Shown here piece by piece: positions 6,333 to 12,196 of a stretch of DNA of 27,005 nt. Location of the stretch: contig CALLDR010000004.1 of NCBI GenBank assembly GCA_937997955.1, positions 1 to 27,005 of the forward strand, written 5' to 3'. Position 1 is the stretch's first letter, and every line of letters starts with the position of its first letter. The stretch comes from an uncultured Emergencia sp. (lineage in GTDB: Bacteria > Bacillota > Clostridia > Peptostreptococcales > Anaerovoracaceae). The translations under genes and the position numbers were made by a program. A model generated the notes under the pieces. That model worked only from the letters and a program-made list of their open reading frames with translations. It had not been told where the DNA came from and did no database searches.

Positions 6333-7733
6333 TTGAAAGAATCGAAGTTAATCGGAAACAGAAGCTTTTACGGGAAGGTGCTGATGATCACCATTCCCAT
6401 CATGGTCCAGAACGGCATCACCAATTTCGTGAGCCTGCTGGACAACATCATGGTGGGACAGGTGGGAACGGAGCAGATGTCCGGCGTGGCCATCTGCAAT
6501 CAGCTGATCTTTGTGTTCAATATATGCGTCTTTGGCGCGGTGGCCGGAGCCGGCATTCTCGGCGCCCAGTTTTTCGGCAGCGGCAACCACGAGGGCATGC
6601 GGTATACCTTCCGCTTCAAGTTCCTTTGCGGCCTGGCGCTCAGCGGGCTGTTCGCCCTGGTGTTCCTCTGCGGCGGAGACACTTTGATCGGGGCCTTTCT
6701 TCATGAAAGCTCCGGCGGCGGTGATCTGGACGCCACGCTGGACTACGGCAGAGGATACCTCCGGATCATGGTCCTGGGGCTGCTGCCCTTTGCCGTCGCC
6801 CAGGTCTACTCCGGCACCCTGCGGGAAACGGGACAGACGGTGGTGCCTATGGTCGGAGGGATCATCGCGGTGGCGGTCAACCTGGTCTTCAACTATATTC
6901 TGATCTTCGGCAAGTTGGGCGCCCCTGCCATGGGCGTGCTGGGCGCGGCGGCCGCCACGGTGCTGTCCAGATTCGTCGAGCTGGCCATTATCGCGGTCTG
7001 GACCCACAGGCACAGCGGACAAAACCTGTTCATCTGCGGGGTGTACCGCGGGTTTCACATTCCGGCGTCTCTGGCGCGTCAGATCTTCAAGGTGGGAACG
7101 CCGCTGTTCGTCAACGAAGTGATGTGGTCCGGCGGAATGGCTTTGATCGCCCAGTGCTATTCCCTGCGCGGCCTGGAGGTGGTGGCCGCTGTCAACATCT
7201 CGAGCACCATAGGAAACGTGTTCAACGTGGTGTTCATCTCCCTGGGAAACGCGGTGGGCATCATCATCGGGCAGCTGCTGGGCGCGGGAAAGCTGGAGCA
7301 GGCCCGCAGAGAGGACAACCAGCTGATCGCCTTCTCCGTATTCTGCTGCGCGGTGACCGGCTGGATCATGTTCCTGATCGCGCCGCTGTTTCCGCAGATC
7401 TATAACACCGATGCCGGCATTCAGGCCCTGGCCTCCAGCTTTATTCGGATCTCAGGACTGTGCATGCCGATCTTCGGCTTTACCAACGCTGCCTACTTTA
7501 CTCTGCGCTCTGGCGGCAAGACCGTGATCACGTTCCTCTTTGACAGCGTGTTCATGTGGGTGGCGGTCATTCCGGTAGTCTTCTGTCTGAGCCGGTTTAC
7601 CGGGCTGTACATCGTGTGGATCTATCTGACCTGCCAGCTGATGGACCTGATCAAATGCGCCATCGGCTTCGCGCTGGTGAAAAAGGGCGTTTGGATGGAA
7701 AACATCGTAAGTGAAGACGACGGGAATCGATGA
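6333..7733 (+). CDS. MATE family efflux transporter 1
   Basis: A 466-aa multi-spanning membrane protein of the multidrug and toxic compound extrusion family, which exports cationic drugs or metabolites using a Na+ or H+ gradient. The first helix segment MITIPIMVQNGITNFVSLLD and the VGQVGTEQMSGVAICNQ loop are typical, as is the internal repeat beginning near PLFVNEVMWSGGMA. About 12 hydrophobic segments can be counted. The start is TTG 6333 with AGGAG 6 nt upstream. It stands divergent to the AraC regulator, which may control it. The substrate is not predictable. It differs clearly from the second MATE protein in this window, so they are not a recent duplication. Confidence 0.9.
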   Translation: MKESKLIGNRSFYGKVLMITIPIMVQNGITNFVSLLDNIMVGQVGTEQMSGVAICNQLIFVFNICVFGAVAGAGILGAQFFGSGNHEGMRYTFRFKFLCGLALSGLFALVFLCGGDTLIGAFLHESSGGGDLDATLDYGRGYLRIMVLGLLPFAVAQVYSGTLRETGQTVVPMVGGIIAVAVNLVFNYILIFGKLGAPAMGVLGAAAATVLSRFVELAIIAVWTHRHSGQNLFICGVYRGFHIPASLARQIFKVGTPLFVNEVMWSGGMALIAQCYSLRGLEVVAAVNISSTIGNVFNVVFISLGNAVGIIIGQLLGAGKLEQARREDNQLIAFSVFCCAVTGWIMFLIAPLFPQIYNTDAGIQALASSFIRISGLCMPIFGFTNAAYFTLRSGGKTVITFLFDSVFMWVAVIPVVFCLSRFTGLYIVWIYLTCQLMDLIKCAIGFALVKKGVWMENIVSEDDGNR

Positions 7734-7750
7734 GCAAAGGGCGGTTCTCA

Positions 7751-7772
7751 CGTGATGACCGCGTGATGACCG
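7751..7772 (+). repeat. Exact 11-nt x2 tandem repeat
   Basis: CGTGATGACCG occurs twice head to tail (7751-7761, 7762-7772) between the MATE1 stop and the guaA promoter. Confidence 0.8.
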
Positions 7773-7787
7773 AAGGAACTGTTTTCC

Positions 7788-7816
7788 TTGCGTTAACCGC
7801 GGCCTTCATCTATAAT
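7788..7816 (+). promoter_or_regulatory. Promoter of the GMP synthase gene
   Basis: TTGCGT (7788-7793), exactly 17 bp and a perfect TATAAT (7811-7816) lie 45 bp before the start codon. This separates guaA from the MATE gene as its own transcription unit. Confidence 0.65.
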
Positions 7817-7861
7817 AGAGATATCGAAAGCTAACATCAAGAAAGATATGGAGGATAAAAC

Positions 7862-8842
7862 ATGGACAAAAATAAACGGCCTGATTCGATGGAGCGGATC
7901 ACGACTCCGGCTCTCGCGGAGGCATTTATAGAGGAACAGATCGAAGCTGTCAAGGCGCAGGTAGGCGATAAAAAGGTTTTGCTGGCTCTGTCCGGCGGCG
8001 TGGACTCCTCAGTGGTCGCGGCCCTTTTGATCAAAGCCATCGGCAGCCAGCTGGTCTGCGTCCACGTCAATCACGGCCTGCTGCGCAAGGGAGAGCCTGA
8101 GCAGGTGGTCGAAGTGTTCAGAAACCAGATGAACGCCAATTTGATCTATGTGGACGCTGTAGACCGGTTCCTGGACAAGCTGGCAGGGGTTGCCGACCCT
8201 GAGCGGAAGCGGAAGATCATCGGCGCGGAGTTCATCAGGGTCTTTGAAGAGGAAGCCCGCAAGCAGGAAGGCATCGAGTTCCTCGCTCAGGGGACCATCT
8301 ATCCGGATATTTTGGAGAGCGACGGCGTCAAAGCGCACCACAATGTGGGCGGACTGCCGGAGGATCTGCAGTTTGAGCTGGTGGAGCCGGTACGGCTGCT
8401 GTTCAAGGACGAGGTGCGCGTAGTGGGCAAGGCTCTGGGCCTGCCTGACAGCATGGTATTCCGTCAGCCGTTCCCTGGTCCCGGCCTGGGCGTCCGCTGT
8501 CTGGGCGCGATCACCCGCGACCGGCTGGAAGCCGTCCGTGAGTCTGACGCTATCCTCCGTGAAGAGTTCGCGAAGAACGGCCTGGAAGGCAAGGTATGGC
8601 AGTATTTTACGGCGGTGCCTGACTTCAAGTCGGTGGGCGCTGTAGACGGAAAGAGGACCTTCGCCTATCCTGTCATCATCCGCGCGGTCAACACTGTAGA
8701 CGCTATGACGGCGACCGTTGAGGACGTACCGTTCGCGCTGCTGCAGCACATCACCGAGCGCATTACCCATGAGGTGGAAGGGGTCAACAGAGTGTGCTAC
8801 GACCTGACGCCGAAGCCAGTGGGGACGATCGAGTGGGAATAA
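7862..8842 (+). CDS. guaA: GMP synthase ATP-pyrophosphatase subunit, no glutaminase domain
   Basis: Catalyses amination of XMP to GMP with ATP, the last step of guanine nucleotide synthesis. The 326-aa chain begins directly with the ATP-pyrophosphatase domain: the PP-loop is SGGVDSS at 44-50, and HVNHGLLRKGE (68-78), TIYPD (145-149) and FPGPGLGVR (204-212) are diagnostic. The C-terminal dimerisation domain ends in KPVGTIEWE, equivalent to the usual KPPGTIEWE, so the C-terminus is complete. The roughly 190-residue N-terminal class I glutamine amidotransferase domain of ordinary bacterial GuaA is absent, and the promoter and GGAGG site show this is the natural start. It must either pair with a separate glutaminase elsewhere, as in archaea, or use free ammonia. 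Confidence 0.93.
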   Translation: MDKNKRPDSMERITTPALAEAFIEEQIEAVKAQVGDKKVLLALSGGVDSSVVAALLIKAIGSQLVCVHVNHGLLRKGEPEQVVEVFRNQMNANLIYVDAVDRFLDKLAGVADPERKRKIIGAEFIRVFEEEARKQEGIEFLAQGTIYPDILESDGVKAHHNVGGLPEDLQFELVEPVRLLFKDEVRVVGKALGLPDSMVFRQPFPGPGLGVRCLGAITRDRLEAVRESDAILREEFAKNGLEGKVWQYFTAVPDFKSVGAVDGKRTFAYPVIIRAVNTVDAMTATVEDVPFALLQHITERITHEVEGVNRVCYDLTPKPVGTIEWE

Positions 8843-8855
8843 TTCGAAAATCTTT

Positions 8856-8886
8856 AAACCCTTGGAATTCCAAGGGTTTTCTTTTG
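8856..8886 (+). terminator. guaA terminator
   Basis: A perfect 24-nt palindrome, arms AAACCCTTGG and CCAAGGGTTT (8856-8879), is followed by TTCTTTTG. It begins 13 nt after the guaA stop and should end that transcript. Confidence 0.8.
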
Positions 8887-9172
8887 CAGTGGGCCAGATT
8901 TGAGCCATTTTTTCGTAATTAAACGGTTTTATAGAAATGGAGAATCAGAAAGTTTTAATTACGAAAACGTGCAAATTCGCTGAGAGATCGAAGATATGAT
9001 ACCTGAACTTGGGTACAAGGAGCGTATGACATACAAAAAAGGCTGAATCACAAGCGGTGAAAGGAAGCATTAACTTGGGAGATTTTTTGCTGACAAATCA
9101 TTTGTCTCAGCGCTAAATTCTCAAAAACAATTGGAATTTCAATATCTGAGCAAAGTGCCGAAAAAAGGGCAC
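8883..9172. other. Intergenic region with a long inverted repeat
   Basis: No gene is supported here. Two 14-nt arms, TTTTCGTAATTAAA (8910-8923) and TTTAATTACGAAAA (8954-8967), are perfect reverse complements separated by 30 nt. A second, imperfect hairpin begins with GCTGACAAAT near 9090. The sequence is AT-rich compared with the flanking genes and may be the edge of acquired or decaying DNA. Confidence 0.5.
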
Positions 9173-9200
9173 TTGACAAAAATGATACTTTACATATACT
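9173..9200 (+). promoter_or_regulatory. Putative promoter before the GNAT genes
   Basis: TTGACA (9173-9178), 16 bp and TATACT (9195-9200). It would drive the GNAT remnant and the intact GNAT gene downstream. Confidence 0.55.
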
Positions 9201-9289
9201 TTGCGGTGTTGTAGAATGGTAACGCTGAATAGTGTACCTTTAAGCAGATAACTTGAATCCGCTCCCATGTACTGTATGAGGAATACAGG

Positions 9290-9433
9290 CACTTGGGGTT
9301 AGGCACGGCACTTATGGGAGCAATGCTGCAGTTTCTGAAAGACAAAGGATACTGGCAGGCCTCACTATCCGTACAGAAAACAAATTATGCCGTCGATATG
9401 TACCGAAAAGTGGGTTTAAGGAGGAGATCATGA
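9290..9433 (+). pseudogene. GNAT acetyltransferase remnant (C-terminal part)
   Basis: One frame from about 9290 reads LGLGTALMGAMLQFLKDKGY and then ends in a segment resembling SVQKTNYAVDMYRKVG. This is the acetyl-CoA-binding and last-helix part of a GNAT N-acetyltransferase, in which the GxGxA/G loop (here GLGTAL) binds the pyrophosphate. There is no start or N-terminal half: upstream codons hit stops and non-coding sequence. The frame closes with a TGA that overlaps the ATG of the next gene (ATGA, 9430-9433). It is a truncated relic of a GNAT gene, possibly still translated as a leader for the following gene. Confidence 0.65.
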
Positions 9434-10023
9434 GAAACAGTGAAATATTAATTCGAGATGATCAATATATATTGAAAGTGGAACAAGAAGAAGACAAGCA
9501 GGCATATTTTGATCTTTATAAGGAAAGCTCCATACTCGCTGAAGGAATGCCGCCTGATATGTTTCGAGAATTTTTTGAGAATCAATGGGATAATAGAAAA
9601 GAAGAGAATTCTCTGTATGTATCTATTTTTAGAGAGCAGGATGCTGTCTATTTGGGGAATATCGCTTTGAGATATTTGGAGTCAAGAACGCCGGAACTGG
9701 GTATAGATGTTCTTAAAAAGCATCGGGGAAAAGGGGTGGCGTATAACACACTTAGAATGTTTATAAAATGGGCAAGTCAGACATATGATATAGAATACTT
9801 TTTTGTGAGAATTTATTCGGATAATTTGGCCAGTTTAAATTTGTTCCACAAATTAGGTGCGACGAAAATAGGAGAAGAACCGAGTGAATACCAAGTTTTT
9901 ATTGATCGACTTAGAGAATGTGAGGGAAAAGAAGCGTATGAAAAAATAAAAAATACGAATCCTGATATGGAGTCCATTGCGGGAAGCCGGTATATAGTCC
10001 AATACAAATTGGAGTATAAATGA
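9430..10023 (+). CDS. GNAT family N-acetyltransferase (RimJ/RimL-like)
   Basis: A 197-aa GNAT protein. The central strand and acetyl-CoA loop are visible in LGNIALRYLES, ELGIDVLKKHRGKGVAYNTL (the HRGKGVA segment being the pyrophosphate loop) and YSDNLASLNLFHKLGATKIG near the C-terminus. It probably transfers an acetyl group from acetyl-CoA to a small-molecule or protein amine; the substrate is unknown. Codon use is strikingly AT-rich (many AAA, ATA, GAA, TTT) compared with the neighbouring aro and guaA genes, so horizontal acquisition is likely. Ribosome-binding site AGGAGGAG lies just before ATG 9430, which also overlaps the stop of the GNAT remnant. Confidence 0.85.
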   Translation: MRNSEILIRDDQYILKVEQEEDKQAYFDLYKESSILAEGMPPDMFREFFENQWDNRKEENSLYVSIFREQDAVYLGNIALRYLESRTPELGIDVLKKHRGKGVAYNTLRMFIKWASQTYDIEYFFVRIYSDNLASLNLFHKLGATKIGEEPSEYQVFIDRLRECEGKEAYEKIKNTNPDMESIAGSRYIVQYKLEYK

Positions 10024-10190
10024 AAAGGATATTATCTCATCAATATGCGCCTTACACAAGGCCGTCATGGCCAAAGTTTGAATGTTTTGAATGCCCGGAT
10101 GCATTTTATGCACCGGTGTATTTTTTTGCGCCGTCACCTCGCCGCCGATGGGGGAACTTGCTGGAACTGAAGATGTCACATCGCAGTTAG
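10020..10190 (+). CDS. Possible 56-aa small ORF coupled to the GNAT gene
   Basis: ATG 10020 overlaps the GNAT stop (ATGA) and opens a 56-codon frame ending at TAG 10188-10190. The product contains FECFECPDAFYAPVYFFAP and ends in a basic segment. I do not recognise the family. The overlap suggests translational coupling, but a terminator-like hairpin with seven Ts (10095-10127) lies inside the frame and the composition is not clearly coding. It may equally be a decayed fragment. Confidence 0.3.
   Translation: MKRILSHQYAPYTRPSWPKFECFECPDAFYAPVYFFAPSPRRRWGNLLELKMSHRS
10095..10127 (+). terminator. Terminator after the GNAT gene
   Basis: The nested arms CCGG-TGCAT and ATGCA-CCGG (10095-10116) close a TTT loop and are followed by TGTA and seven Ts (10121-10127). 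Confidence 0.6.
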
Positions 10191-10192
10191 TG

Positions 10193-10221
10193 TTGACAAC
10201 AGAAAATGTACGTAGCACAAT
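10193..10221 (+). promoter_or_regulatory. Weak promoter-like element upstream of the antitoxin
   Basis: TTGACA (10193-10198), 17 bp and CACAAT (10216-10221). The -10 matches consensus at only four positions. The 180 nt from here to the antitoxin contain no supported gene. Confidence 0.35.
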
Positions 10222-10400
10222 GTATTACAGGAAAAGAGCGATATGAATCAGCACCCCGCGGTTAAACCCGGACGCAAGGCATCGAAGCCATATGCCTGGA
10301 ATTAGCCCTTACATGAAGAGTAAAAAAATTGCTTATAGAAAGGAGGATGCGTTGCACTTCCCGTTGTCCAAAAACAGGGGGGTACATAATGTGAGAGGTG

Positions 10401-10622
10401 ATGAGTTTTTCAATTCGATTGACGGCGGAAGAAAAAGCGCTTGCGGAAAGCTATGCCAGGTTTCACTCCATGTCACTGGGAGAAGCTTTTAAAAAGGTAT
10501 TGTTTGAAAGAATAGAGGACGAATACGACATTGTAATTGCTGATGAAGCGTACAGGGAGTATGTTGAGGGCGGCAGTGAGAGTAAACCTATCTCCGAACT
10601 GTGGAGGGAATTGGATTTATGA
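10401..10622 (+). CDS. RelB/DUF6290-like antitoxin
   Basis: A 73-aa protein with the short ribbon-helix-helix-like N-terminus of RelB/DUF6290 antitoxins: MSFSIRLTAEEKALAESYA, then MSLGEAFKKVLFERIEDEYD, and an acidic C-terminal tail that would wrap the toxin. The product would bind a RelE-type toxin and repress its own promoter. ATG 10401 is chosen because it gives the family N-terminus; GAGAGG is close upstream, and GTG 10398 in the same frame is an alternative. Its stop overlaps the start of a toxin-like reading frame (ATGA at 10619-10622), the usual coupling in such pairs. Since that toxin is broken, this is an orphan antitoxin or a relic. Confidence 0.78.
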   Translation: MSFSIRLTAEEKALAESYARFHSMSLGEAFKKVLFERIEDEYDIVIADEAYREYVEGGSESKPISELWRELDL

Positions 10623-10764
10623 GTTACCATGTTGAGACAACAGACAGGTTTGACAAAGAATTTAAAAAGCTGGACAGGTACACGCAGCGCATGATAAATG
10701 GGTGAATGATAAGAAACTTATTGGGTTGGGCGCGAAAATCCACGCCAGCATTGGAGGAGATTGA
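10619..10764 (+). pseudogene. Truncated, frameshifted RelE-like toxin
   Basis: The frame from ATG 10619 encodes MSYHVETTDRFDKEFKKLD and a few further residues typical of the RelE/ParE N-terminus, then stops at TGA 10703-10705 after 28 codons. Starting at 10696 the next frame continues with KWVNDKKLIG, resembling the following 'KW-ND-L' helix, so one frameshift explains the break. After that the similarity fades and the frame closes at 10764. The catalytic Arg/Lys/Tyr C-terminal half of RelE (the RIGDYR-like strand) is missing, so no active mRNA interferase can be made from here. Confidence 0.7.
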
Positions 10765-10832
10765 CCGTGAATAAAAGCGGCCAGCGCCTTAATCGAGGCG
10801 CGCTGGCACGGCCGCGGGGCTGGAGACTGAGA

Positions 10833-10873
10833 AACAGCGCTGACATTTCCCAAAAGAATGCCGGCGCTGTTTT
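10833..10873 (+). terminator. Hairpin downstream of the toxin remnant
   Basis: AACAGCGC (10833-10840) pairs with GCGCTGTT (10864-10871) around a 23-nt loop and runs into TTATCATTTTAT. Another GC-rich inverted repeat (GCGGCC...GGCCGC) lies at about 10778-10816. Together they probably close the GNAT/antitoxin unit. Confidence 0.5.
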
Positions 10874-10924
10874 ATCATTTTATAAAAGTCTGGACACTAT
10901 CTGGAAAATCCCGTCGATATATGC

Positions 10925-10930
10925 TATAAT
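10925..10930 (+). promoter_or_regulatory. Extended -10 promoter upstream of the NimA-like gene
   Basis: A perfect TATAAT preceded by TGC (ATGCTATAAT) forms an extended -10; no good -35 is seen at 17 bp. It lies about 210 bp upstream of the coding start. The 180-nt leader contains no supported gene. Confidence 0.45.
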
Positions 10931-11143
10931 ACACTGGAGCTGCCCGTATTGCCGCGTCAAGGACAACCGGTGATATTGGGGCGGTCATAGGTTTTGACAG
11001 CAAAAGTTCTGGCAGACCATGGATAAGTAAGATCTATATCAGATGGAACCACCGCCAATGAAGTCCCTATGCGAAAAATTCAAAAACGGATTTTGCCCGG
11101 CGAGTGGGAGGAACGAATTCATTTTTATCAAGGAGGATTCATC

Positions 11144-11620
11144 ATGTTCAGAAAGCTGAGAAGAGTAAAAAACGAGATATCTGCAGAGGAAGCGAAGCTG
11201 CTGCTGAAGAACAATAAGCGGGCGGCTTTTTCCGTACACGGCGACGACGGTTATCCATATACGATTCCGATTAATTTCTATTACGATGAAGAGGAAAACC
11301 GAATTTATTTCCACAGCGCGAAAAAAGGCCATAAGATCGATTCTATCAAAGCTGACGACAAGGTCTGTCTTACGACCTGGGACGAAGGCTACCTGGTGGA
11401 AGGAGACTGGGCCTTTTATGTATCCAGCTGCGTCGTGTTCGGCCGCGCGAAGCTGATAGAAGACCGCCAGCTCACAGAGGAAAAGGTCAGACAGTTCGCC
11501 CTCAAGTACTATCCTACGGAGGAAGAGGTCGAGGAAGAGATCAGACAGGACATTAACGCTGTCCAGCTGGTAGCGATAGAAATCGAATATATTTCCGGCA
11601 AAAAAGTCCACGAGAAATAG
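11144..11620 (+). CDS. Pyridoxamine 5'-phosphate oxidase-fold flavoprotein (NimA-like)
   Basis: A 158-aa protein of the split-barrel FMN-binding superfamily, of the subgroup that includes 5-nitroimidazole reductase NimA. Visible features are the N-terminal MFRKLRRVKNEISAEEAKLL, then GYPYTIPINFYYD forming the barrel start, IYFHSAKKGHKIDSI with the FMN-facing His/Lys segment, and VSSCVVFGRAKLIED. A 'YP--IP-N--Y' stretch followed by 'H-A--G-K' is the hallmark of this branch. It probably binds FMN and reduces an unknown substrate in the cytosol. I chose ATG 11144 with AAGGAGG 7 nt upstream over the longer frame from 11069. Resistance to nitroimidazoles is possible for some members but cannot be assumed. 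Confidence 0.85.
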   Translation: MFRKLRRVKNEISAEEAKLLLKNNKRAAFSVHGDDGYPYTIPINFYYDEEENRIYFHSAKKGHKIDSIKADDKVCLTTWDEGYLVEGDWAFYVSSCVVFGRAKLIEDRQLTEEKVRQFALKYYPTEEEVEEEIRQDINAVQLVAIEIEYISGKKVHEK

Positions 11621-11727
11621 TTGGCGCAGGTTTGCTTTTGACTGCCGGCGCAGAGAGGAGCGGCGCGGCAGCTCCCGTTTCAGGACTTCGCCGATTGCGG
11701 TTGTCTGAAAAAAGGTTTTTTTGATTT

Positions 11728-12057
11728 TTAGGTACAACTTATGGTGCTGTTTTCGACCGAAAACAGGAAAAAACAAAAATTAGGTACAACTCGGCTCCAG
11801 GCAGCAAAGGGAGTGTCCCTGCTGAAAAGGGAAAAGTTGTACCTTTTTTGTTTCAGATCGTAAATGAGCTGTTTGTTCTGACGGGATATATAGGTTTGTC
11901 TGCCTGTCCTGTCATCTGTGCAGTAATAGTATATCTTGCCTTTATTATGCTTGTAGGTCAGCCTGCCCGGCGGCAGCTGGGCCAGAAGGCTTTGATAAGA
12001 TGCCAGCAGTTTTTCTTCCACTTCAATATCCTGTTTGGTCAAGTTGATATAGTTCAT
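11728..12057 (-). pseudogene. Truncated gene of unknown function entering a hairpin-rich element
   Basis: From ATG 12057, with GGAG 6 nt upstream, the protein begins MNYINLTKQDIEVEEKLLAS and continues with LPPGRLTYKHNKGKIYYYC and RQNKQLIYDLKQKRY. It resembles the N-terminus of longer hypothetical proteins of Bacillota that I know only as uncharacterised, with a helix, a small beta part and a second helix. After about 75 residues the frame enters the repeat AGGTACAACT at 11843-11834 and the rest of the translation is low-quality read-through of hairpins. I interpret this as a gene cut off by that element. No function is proposed. The alternative start at 12069 lacks a ribosome-binding site. 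Confidence 0.5.
11730..11843. repeat. 114-bp hairpin element bounded by AGGTACAACT repeats
   Basis: AGGTACAACT occurs directly at 11730-11739 and 11782-11791 and inverted (AGTTGTACCT) at 11834-11843, followed by six Ts. Between the first two lies a near-perfect hairpin, CTGTTTTCG-AC-CGAAAACAG. Between the second and the inverted copy is a stem CAGC/AGGGA with TCCCT/GCTG around GTG. The last two copies can form one long stem and a plus-strand terminator. The element could be a MITE-like insertion or a structured RNA. Confidence 0.65.
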
Positions 12058-12093
12058 GATTGTCTCCATTATACAATCATTTTCCGTTGTCTA

Positions 12094-12122
12094 TTGCAAA
12101 ACCCTCGCAAAAAAGATATAAT
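12094..12122 (+). promoter_or_regulatory. Promoter of the YhgE/Pip pair
   Basis: TTGCAA (12094-12099), 17 bp and a perfect TATAAT (12117-12122), about 75 bp before the preferred start. Confidence 0.65.
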
Positions 12123-12196
12123 AATATGCATATTTTTGCACGGTACGCATATCTTTATGCGATTTTATGAAGGGAGAACGTCAGACGCTTCGAGCT

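Noticed and set aside
10292..10492. 66-aa ORF overlapping the antitoxin in another frame
   Set aside because: The antitoxin frame has a recognisable RelB-like sequence; this frame shows no family features although an AAAGGAGG lies near it.
10970..11010. Resemblance of GGGGCGGTCATAGG and TTTTGACAG to the 5' end of tmRNA
   Set aside because: Only the first twenty-odd bases are similar; there is no tag reading frame, no pseudoknots and no matching 3' half with a TPsiC arm or CCA end within the expected 350 nt.
11621..11700. GC-rich inverted repeat CTGCCG/CGGCAG as the NimA-like gene terminator
   Set aside because: Only six terminal base pairs form around a large loop and no T-tract follows, so it is too weak to list.
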